From: Chromobacterium alticapitis
GTDB taxonomy: Bacteria > Pseudomonadota > Gammaproteobacteria > Burkholderiales > Chromobacteriaceae
DNA: 33,226 nucleotides
Reading direction: 5' to 3'
Assembly (NCBI RefSeq): GCF_002924365.1
Contig: NZ_PQWB01000070.1
Location: 1-33,226, forward strand
Shown: piece by piece, positions 28,073-33,226 of the stretch
Position numbering within the stretch: the stretch's first letter is position 1
Layout of the letters: each line of letters begins with the position of its first letter
Notes under the pieces: generated by a model
What the model was told of the DNA's origin: nothing
Database searches by the model: none
The model's input: the letters and a program-made list of their open reading frames with translations, nothing else
Translations under genes and position numbers: made by a program

Positions 28073-28774
28073 TTAAAAGCGCTCGAAGGGCTGCAGGTAG
28101 CGCCATTGTCCCGGCTGCAGGCCGGACAGCGCGAGGCGGCCGATGCGGATGCAGCGCGCGCCTTGCAGGCGGACGCCGAGCTGGCGGCTGATTTCATCGA
28201 AAAAACCGGCGCGCGGCGCGTAGACCGCGCAGCGCAGCTGATGGTCGCTCTGGCGGCTGATCTTGCATTGGCGCAGCGGCTTGCCGTCCAGGCGGATGGC
28301 GGCGACGCGCGTCTTCAACTCCTCGGCTGCGGGGGCGCGTTCCACTTGCAACAGGAACTCCATCTCGCACTCGGCCAGGTGGCGCGGCAGCTTTTTGTCC
28401 TGGGTCAGGACGACCAGGCCGTGGCACAGCTCATCGACGGCGCCCAGGGTTGTCAGATGCTGGCGGTGGCGCGACAGCCAGACTTGCTCCGAGACATCTT
28501 GCGGCGAGCGGCTGTCCGGCCCTAATCGCTGAGCCGGCGGCACGTCGTCGCCGGCTGGGCGGTTCAGCAGCAGGGTGACCGGCAGCGTCGCCAGCGCCTG
28601 CGGTTGGCCGGCCAGGGTGATCTGCTGTTCCGGCTGCACGCGCGCGCCCAGCGTCGTGACGACGGCGCCGTCCACCTTGACCAGCCCTTGCTCGATGCAG
28701 GCGTCGGCCTCGCGCCGCGAGCACAATCCCAGCTCCACCATGCGCTTGGACAGGCGCACCTTTGTCTCGTCCAT
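28073..28774 (-). CDS. Divergent RsuA/RluF-type pseudouridine synthase
   Basis: The product is 233 aa. An N-terminal S4 RNA-binding domain (about 6-52: VRLSKRMVELGLCSRREADA) precedes a pseudouridine-synthase-like domain. The catalytic motif, normally GRLDxxSxGLLLLTxD, reads GAVDELCHGLVVLTQD (111-126): the aspartate D114 is kept but the preceding Arg-Leu is Ala-Val. The usual LNKPxG is LNRPAG, and the RQIRRM-like element is replaced by FFDEISRQLG. It may be an rRNA pseudouridine synthase with altered specificity or an inactive RNA-binding derivative. It lies downstream of the EamA gene on the same strand. Confidence 0.8.
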   Translation of the reverse strand: MDETKVRLSKRMVELGLCSRREADACIEQGLVKVDGAVVTTLGARVQPEQQITLAGQPQALATLPVTLLLNRPAGDDVPPAQRLGPDSRSPQDVSEQVWLSRHRQHLTTLGAVDELCHGLVVLTQDKKLPRHLAECEMEFLLQVERAPAAEELKTRVAAIRLDGKPLRQCKISRQSDHQLRCAVYAPRAGFFDEISRQLGVRLQGARCIRIGRLALSGLQPGQWRYLQPFERF

Positions 28775-28836
28775 GGTTCATATCCTCGTCAAACGGACGG
28801 CGATTATCCGCCCGCGGCGACGGGCTGACAAACAGC

Positions 28837-29778
28837 TTAGGTCTGGCGCGACGGCAGCGACGCTGGTTTGCGCCAGACAGGGCCGCCGCCGAGATTGCAC
28901 AGCGCGATGCCGGCGATGGCCAGCGCGCCGCCGGCCAGCATGCCCGGCGTCAGCCGCTCGCCCAGCAGCGCGGCGCCCAGCAGCACGGCGGTGAGCGGGT
29001 TCAGCGCGATGAAGGCGCCGGAACGGGTGGGACCTATCCGCTTGATGCCGTCGTAGTACCAGATATAGGCCAGGGCCGAGCCTAGCGCGCCCAGATACAG
29101 CAGGCCGCCCCACTGCGCGGGACGCAGGCGGGCGACGGCGGCGAAATCCGCCGCGCCTAGGGCCCAGGTGGCGCTCCACAGCATGGCGGTGCCGAGCAGG
29201 ATGGACCAGGTGACGGTCTGCAGCGGTCCCAGGCTGAGCGACAGTCCGCGCGAGCCGACGCTGTAAGCCACCCAGCTGGCCACGCAGCCCAGGATCAGCA
29301 AATCGCCGCTCCAGCCGTGCGCGGCGGCCAGGGAGTCGCCGTTTTTGCCGACGATGACCCACGCGGCCCCGGCCAGGCACAGCGCCACGCCGGCGAGCTT
29401 GAGCGGCGGCAAGGTCTCTTTCAGCAAGGCGGCGGAAGCCAGCGCGATCATGGCCGGGTTCAGCGCGACGATCAGCGAGGCGCGCGCGGCGCTGACTTGC
29501 TGCAGGCCGTAGAAGAAGCACAGGTTGTAGCTGAAGATGCCGCACAGGCCCAGCAGCAGCAGATGCAGCGCCTGGCGGCGGCTGGGGCGGACCAGCGGCG
29601 TGCGCGTGGCGGCGAGAAAGGCCAGCAGCGTCAGGCTGGCGATGCTGAAACGCAGGCTGGCGGCCAAGAGCGGCGGCAGCCCGCCGGCCAGCATGCGGCC
29701 GGCGATGAAGGTGCCGCCCCAGATCGCCGAGACCAGCGCCAGTTGCAGATACAGGCGGGGCGTGGCGCGTTCATGCAT
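28837..29778 (-). CDS. EamA-family (DMT) transporter
   Basis: The product is about 313 aa from MHERATPRLYLQLALVSAIW; an ATG four codons earlier (29790) is equally possible, and neither has a good ribosome-binding site. Ten membrane helices form two EamA repeats, with AIWGGTFIAGRMLAGGLPPL at the start and RSGAFIALNPLTAVLLGAAL in the second repeat. Such proteins mostly export small metabolites, often amino acids or drugs; the substrate here is unknown. The start overlaps the end of the upstream TTC38-like gene, so the two are likely co-translated. Confidence 0.9.
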   Translation of the reverse strand: MHERATPRLYLQLALVSAIWGGTFIAGRMLAGGLPPLLAASLRFSIASLTLLAFLAATRTPLVRPSRRQALHLLLLGLCGIFSYNLCFFYGLQQVSAARASLIVALNPAMIALASAALLKETLPPLKLAGVALCLAGAAWVIVGKNGDSLAAAHGWSGDLLILGCVASWVAYSVGSRGLSLSLGPLQTVTWSILLGTAMLWSATWALGAADFAAVARLRPAQWGGLLYLGALGSALAYIWYYDGIKRIGPTRSGAFIALNPLTAVLLGAALLGERLTPGMLAGGALAIAGIALCNLGGGPVWRKPASLPSRQT

Positions 29779-30994
29779 GGACGGCGTCATCCATGGCGCA
29801 AGCCGCTGCGCGGCGTTGTTCGCAGGCGCGCAGCGTCAGCGGCAGCAGCTCGCGCTGGGCCCGGCTGCCGCCCAGCACGTTCCAGCGCGGCTGCTGTTCC
29901 AGCAAGCGCTCGAGACAGGCGCCGTAGCGGCCGTGGGCGAAGTCCAGAATGGCGCGCAGCACGGCGATGCCGGTTTGGTGGGTATCCGCGCCCAGCCCGA
30001 AGCCGTCGCTCTCCGCGATCAGCTTTTCGATTAGGAAGGGCTGCTCGCTGGCGGCGAAGGCTAGCGCGGCGTGCAAGCGGTGGAAGTAGGACATGGACGA
30101 GCCTATGCTGCCGCTCCACAGCCCTGCCAGCCTGTTCCATTCGGCGTCGAAGCGGCGGTCATCCGGATGGCGCAGCCGGTGTCGCCACAGGAAGGCCACG
30201 GCGTCCAGATCCTGCTTGGCGAACAGGCTGTCCTTCAGCGCGTACATCTCGTGGAAGGTGCGCACCGCCAGCTCGGTCTGCTCGCTTCTCTCATAGCCTA
30301 TGGCCAGATGCCAGTAGACGTGCATGCGCATGCCGGCGTTGTCTATCCATTGCTCGCGGCATTGCTCCAGGAACAGGCACAGTTCTGCCCAGCACTCCTG
30401 CTCATGCAGCGCATGCGCCACCGCGTGGATGCCATAGATATTGTCCGGGCAATGGCGCAGCGACTCCAGGCCCAGCTTCAGCGCCGGCTGCGCGCGCCCG
30501 GCCTCGACGTAGGCGAAGGCCTTGATGCCAAGATAATAGGAATACAAGGGATGGCCTGGGTCGATGTGCTCATCGAACAAGGCGAGGTCCGGCAGCAGCT
30601 CCGGCGTCTGGCTGGCGCAAAAGTCGAACATGTGGGCGCAGAACAATGCCACCACGTCGGTTGGATATTGGCGCAGATGCAGGCGGAACTGCCGGCGGGC
30701 GGCGGCGTAGTCGAAGCTGACCCAGTGCTGGAAGGCGGCGACTAGCGTTCTCAGTTCCGGACGGCTGATTTCTTCTTGGTCCAGTTGCTGCAGGCACAGC
30801 GTGAATTTGTACAGGTCTTTCAGCTCGCAAGAAGTAATGGCGTCGAAGCCTGTCAACAGCTGGCGGTAAACCGCCTGGCTGCGGCTCTGCGCTTGCAGGC
30901 TGTCCGGGATTCCCTTCAGCGACAGGAAGTGGCTGTTGATTTCAGGCCACAGCGTCGAGGCGCCGTCGGTTGCGGAGAGAGAAGCAGCGTTCAT
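29771..30994 (-). CDS. TTC38/StaR-like helical-repeat protein
   Basis: The product is 407 aa. The frame opens at 31036, but GGAG lies 8 nt before the ATG at 30994, so that start is used. The protein is helical-repeat in character, with no signal peptide or membrane segment. The central part has features I associate with the TTC38/StaR-like tetratricopeptide family: DPGHPLYSYYLGIKAFAYVE, then YGIHAVAHALHEQECWAE and MRMHVYWHLAIGY, with paired histidines H190/H194 and H225/H229. The histidines could bind metal, but no biochemical function is established. It is read with the EamA exporter and divergently from a LysR regulator, suggesting one controlled module. Confidence 0.75.
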   Translation of the reverse strand: MNAASLSATDGASTLWPEINSHFLSLKGIPDSLQAQSRSQAVYRQLLTGFDAITSCELKDLYKFTLCLQQLDQEEISRPELRTLVAAFQHWVSFDYAAARRQFRLHLRQYPTDVVALFCAHMFDFCASQTPELLPDLALFDEHIDPGHPLYSYYLGIKAFAYVEAGRAQPALKLGLESLRHCPDNIYGIHAVAHALHEQECWAELCLFLEQCREQWIDNAGMRMHVYWHLAIGYERSEQTELAVRTFHEMYALKDSLFAKQDLDAVAFLWRHRLRHPDDRRFDAEWNRLAGLWSGSIGSSMSYFHRLHAALAFAASEQPFLIEKLIAESDGFGLGADTHQTGIAVLRAILDFAHGRYGACLERLLEQQPRWNVLGGSRAQRELLPLTLRACEQRRAAACAMDDAVHA

Positions 30995-31067
30995 GTGTCC
31001 GACTCCATGATGGCAGGGCGGTCGCTGGGCCGCCATGCTTATTGTTGTGATTGCCCTGCATCGAATC

Positions 31068-31081
31068 GCATATTCTTATGC
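31068..31081. promoter_or_regulatory. Dyad in the TTC38-like/LysR divergent region
   Basis: GCATA-TTCT-TATGC is a perfect 5-bp dyad with a 4-nt centre, flanked by near-repeats CGAATCGC (31062-31069) and CGAATGCG (31082-31089). It lies about 30-40 nt upstream of the predicted LysR start, where LysR proteins usually bind. It is a candidate operator controlling both directions. Confidence 0.4.
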
Positions 31082-31094
31082 CGAATGCGAGTCA

Positions 31095-31103
31095 TGGTAA
31101 AAT
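31095..31103 (+). promoter_or_regulatory. Extended -10 of the LysR gene
   Basis: TGGTAAAAT forms an extended -10 with no clear -35, as expected for a regulated promoter. The predicted start near 31110 gives a leader of about 24 nt. ATGAG-N6-CTCAT at 31102-31117 could form a small hairpin at the 5' end. Confidence 0.4.
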
Positions 31104-31133
31104 GAGTTTTCGCTCATGATGGTTGGTGGTGAC

Positions 31134-32024
31134 ATGACATTGACCCAATTGCAGATCTTTTCACTGGTGGCGGAATTGCAGGGCTTCACCGCCGCCGCCG
31201 CCAGGCTGGGCATTTCGCAGTCGGCGGTGTCTCATGCCATTCGCCAGCTGGAACGGGAGCTGGATGTGGAGCTGCTGCAGCGGCGGCAGGGGCAGACTGA
31301 ACTGACCGACATCGGCCGCCAGTTGCTGCCGCGCATGCGCGGCATGCTGGGCCTGGCGGAGACGGTGCGGCAGGAGGCGGCCGACGCGCGCGGCATGCGC
31401 CAGGGCACGCTGCGCATAGGCTCGTTCGGCCCCACTTCTTCGATGCGGCTGCTGCCGGCCATCCTGGCGCAATACCGCGCACTCTATCCCGGCATAGAAA
31501 TCCATATCGACGAGGGGCCGGACCGGCAGGTGTTGCAGTGGCTGCAGGACCGGCGCATCGATGCCGGTTTCGTGGTGTTGCCGGAGCCGAGCTTCGATAC
31601 CTATCCGTTGCTGGAGGACCAAATGGTGGCGGTGCTGCCGGTCGGCCATCCCTTGGCGGCGAAGCCGTCGGTAAGCCTGGCTGAATTGTGCGGCGATCCC
31701 TTTGTACTGACCGAAGCCGGCTCGGCCGAGCTGGTCAGCCATCTGTTCCAGGCCGCGCGCCTGCAGCCGCTGGTCCGCTATCGCTGCGCCCAGCTGCTCA
31801 GCACGCTCGAGATCGTCGCCAGCGGCGAGGCGGTGACGCTGGTGGCGGAGATGGCTCTGCCCAGGACGCCGTATCCTGGCGGCTATGTCAGCCGGCCGCT
31901 GTCGCCTCCGGTGACGCGGCGGGTGGGCCTGGCCGTGTTGAGCGAGGCCGAGGCCAGTCCGGCTGCGCGCGCTTTCATGCAACTGGCGACGCGGCTGCAG
32001 CGGGAAGGCGGGCTGACGGGTTGA
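31134..32024 (+). CDS. LysR-family transcriptional regulator
   Basis: The product is 296 aa from MTLTQLQIFSLVAELQGFTA; the ATG six codons upstream is less likely because GGTGGTG spaces well to 31134. The winged helix-turn-helix is at about 18-37 (GFTAAAARLGISQSAVSHAI) with RQLERELDVELLQRR after it. The C-terminal type-2 periplasmic-binding-like effector domain begins near GTLRIGSFGPTSSMRLLPAI. It probably regulates the divergent TTC38-like/EamA unit. The effector is unknown. Confidence 0.93.
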   Translation: MTLTQLQIFSLVAELQGFTAAAARLGISQSAVSHAIRQLERELDVELLQRRQGQTELTDIGRQLLPRMRGMLGLAETVRQEAADARGMRQGTLRIGSFGPTSSMRLLPAILAQYRALYPGIEIHIDEGPDRQVLQWLQDRRIDAGFVVLPEPSFDTYPLLEDQMVAVLPVGHPLAAKPSVSLAELCGDPFVLTEAGSAELVSHLFQAARLQPLVRYRCAQLLSTLEIVASGEAVTLVAEMALPRTPYPGGYVSRPLSPPVTRRVGLAVLSEAEASPAARAFMQLATRLQREGGLTG

Positions 32025-32092
32025 CGAGTGAGCAAGCCATGTCAAGAACGGCTGGGCCATCCGAGGCATAGTGGCGGCGATGGAGGACGGAT

Positions 32093-32953
32093 ATGGACAA
32101 GGCGGGCCGCTACGCGCGGCGTTTCGACAAAGTGCTGGGCTATATCGCCAGCCATCTGGACCAGCCGCTGGATGTGGAGCGGCTGAGTCGAGTCGCCCAT
32201 TTTTCCGTCTTTCATTTTCACCGCCAGTTTTCAGCCTATCTGGGTGTGAGCGTGGCCCGCTACATCCTGGCGCAAAGGCTGCGCCGGGCGTCGTACTGGC
32301 TGGTGTTCCAGCCAGGCGTCAAGATCACGGACATCGCGCTGGACTGCGGTTTCGACAATCCCGAGTCGTTTTCGCGCGCTTTCAAGCAGACGCTGGGCCA
32401 GTCGCCCAGCGAGTTTCGCCGCCGCCCGGACTGGGCCGGCTGGCACGCGCGGATCACGCCTCCCGTCAGCGAAAGGATGGACAGCATGGAAGTCAGAATC
32501 GTCACGGTCGCCCCGGTCATGGTAGCGGCGTTGGAGCACAGGGGAGCGCCGGAGAAGGTCAACGACAGCGCGCTGCGCTTCATCGAGTGGCGCAAGAGCA
32601 GCGGCTTGTCGCCGGTGGCCAGCAGCCAGACCTACGGCATTGCCTATGACAACCCGGAAACCGTGGAGCCGGAGAAGTTTCGCTTCGACATCTGCGGCAG
32701 CGTGGACGCGCCGCCGCTGGCCAATACGCAGGGCGTGGTGGGCAAGCAAATCCCCGGCGGACGCTGCGCGGTGGTGCGCCATCAGGGCTCGCACCACAAG
32801 ATAGGCGACAGCGTGTGGTATCTGTACCGCGAGTGGCTGCCGGGCAGCGGCGAGACCCCGCGCGACTTCCCGGTGTACTTCCACTATCTGAACCTGGCCA
32901 GCGACACGCCTGAGCATCTGCTGCAGACCGACGTCTACCTGCCGCTGCGCTGA
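32093..32953 (+). CDS. AraC-family regulator with GyrI-like effector domain
   Basis: The product is 286 aa. The AraC DNA-binding domain comes first (about 8-112: HLDQPLDVERLSRVAHFSVF, and ITDIALDCGFDNPESFSRAF with LGQSPSEFRR). It is followed by a GyrI/BmrR-like small-molecule-binding domain (about 132-286, with ICGSVDAPPL and GGRCAVVRHQGSHHKI). This layout is like Rob and SoxS-related multidrug or stress regulators. GGAGG lies 6 nt before the start. It follows the LysR gene by 68 nt on the same strand and may be co-transcribed. Confidence 0.93.
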   Translation: MDKAGRYARRFDKVLGYIASHLDQPLDVERLSRVAHFSVFHFHRQFSAYLGVSVARYILAQRLRRASYWLVFQPGVKITDIALDCGFDNPESFSRAFKQTLGQSPSEFRRRPDWAGWHARITPPVSERMDSMEVRIVTVAPVMVAALEHRGAPEKVNDSALRFIEWRKSSGLSPVASSQTYGIAYDNPETVEPEKFRFDICGSVDAPPLANTQGVVGKQIPGGRCAVVRHQGSHHKIGDSVWYLYREWLPGSGETPRDFPVYFHYLNLASDTPEHLLQTDVYLPLR

Positions 32954-33035
32954 TGTGCTTTGGGCTGCAGTGAGAGGCGCCCGATTCGCCAAGCTGAAAG
33001 CAAATGCCCATTTGAGCGCTGCCGCTTGGCGGCGT
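32954..33035. other. Short gap after the AraC-type gene
   Basis: No gene is supported. GCCGC-TTG-GCGGC near 33020-33032, followed by GTTTATAT, may act as a weak terminator for the AraC-type gene. A plus-strand frame stays open to the window edge, but it runs antisense to the transposase fragment and matches nothing I recognise. Confidence 0.4.
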
Positions 33036-33226
33036 TTATATCCGGTAGCGGCGCGAATGATCTGGCTGGCCCATCGGGCGAGTAAGCAGAGCGAAGCGCT
33101 GCTGAGCTGCAGGTTGCTCAGGCGACTGGGGCGCGGGCAAGATGCCGCCTGCCCAGGTGCGGAAGGCGCATTCAAATTGCTTGGGGTCCATCAAGCGGAA
33201 AATGCGCAAGAAAGTGTCTTCCGACG
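33036..33226 (-). pseudogene. ISAs1-like transposase fragment (5' end beyond window)
   Basis: Read on the minus strand from the window edge, about 30 codons (33224-33135) give SEDTFLRIFRLMDPKQFECA followed by FRTWAGGILP. This resembles the N-terminal part of ISAs1-family (H-repeat) transposases. The expected continuation into the DGKTxR catalytic region is missing; unrelated residues follow until a stop at 33036-33038. The element is therefore truncated or joined to other DNA near 33135. The start of the gene lies outside the window. Identification is by eye on a short stretch. Confidence 0.5.

Noticed and set aside
29771-30525. Long open frame on the plus strand across the EamA and TTC38-like genes (from 29317)
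   Set aside because: It is an antisense shadow of GC-rich genes, low in complexity (Arg/Gly/Ala-rich) and without family similarity.
32231-33175. 314-codon minus-strand frame overlapping the AraC-type gene
   Set aside because: It is mostly antisense to a well-supported regulator and does not share the frame of the transposase-like fragment.
32970-33226. Plus-strand frame open to the window edge, faintly like a Tn5-type transposase end
   Set aside because: The similarity is too vague, and its second half is antisense to the better ISAs1-like match.

Overview
The window looks like chromosomal DNA of a betaproteobacterium of the Neisseriales, most probably Chromobacterium or a close relative. 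This rests on the tuf-rpsJ junction, the secY-infA-rpmJ-rpsM order, Neisseria-like RpoA and S8 N-termini, two dissimilar chemoreceptors, and a GC-rich second half. The genus is inferred from remembered protein similarity; no search was run.

Region 1 (1-14140, + strand) is the str/S10/spc/alpha ribosomal supercluster: the end of tuf, then rpsJ-rplC-rplD-rplW-rplB-rpsS-rplV-rpsC-rplP-rpmC-rpsQ, then rplN-rplX-rplE-rpsN-rpsH-rplF-rplR-rpsE-rpmD-rplO-secY-infA-rpmJ, then rpsM-rpsK-rpsD-rpoA-rplQ, closed by a strong terminator. Spacing is tight, with several start/stop overlaps. Three longer gaps divide it: rpsJ/rplC (terminator-like hairpin overlapping a promoter), rpsQ/rplN (near-consensus promoter with an inverted repeat filling its spacer, then a structured leader of about 166 nt) and rpmJ/rpsM (extended -10 promoter with a short leader).

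Region 2 (14182-15924, - strand) encodes a YcbX/mARC-type MOSC protein followed by glutaminase glsA. A 392-nt gene-free gap follows. Region 3 (16317-19969, + strand) holds two chemoreceptors: one double-Cache with every residue I recall from the amino-acid-binding dCache motif, and one single-Cache.

Region 4 (20042-26678, - strand) is the conserved miaB-phoH-ybeY-corC-lnt block (tRNA modification, RNA/ribosome maturation, lipoprotein acylation). A YciI-like gene and a HAD phosphatase gene lie between miaB and phoH, and a small exported hypothetical protein precedes miaB. Region 5 (26741-30994, - strand) carries a YbaL-like cation/proton antiporter lacking the usual C-terminal nucleotide-binding domain, a divergent RsuA/RluF-type pseudouridine synthase, an EamA exporter and a TTC38/StaR-like helical-repeat protein. 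Region 6 (31134-33226) has a divergent LysR regulator, an AraC-GyrI regulator and, at the edge, a fragment resembling an ISAs1-family transposase.

Most of the window is conserved core genome. I found no clear novel defence or mobile system. The best candidates for a second look are the lineage-specific ribosomal-operon control regions, the TTC38-like/EamA/LysR module, the amino-acid chemoreceptor near glutaminase, the degenerate pseudouridine synthase and the antiporter without its regulatory domain.
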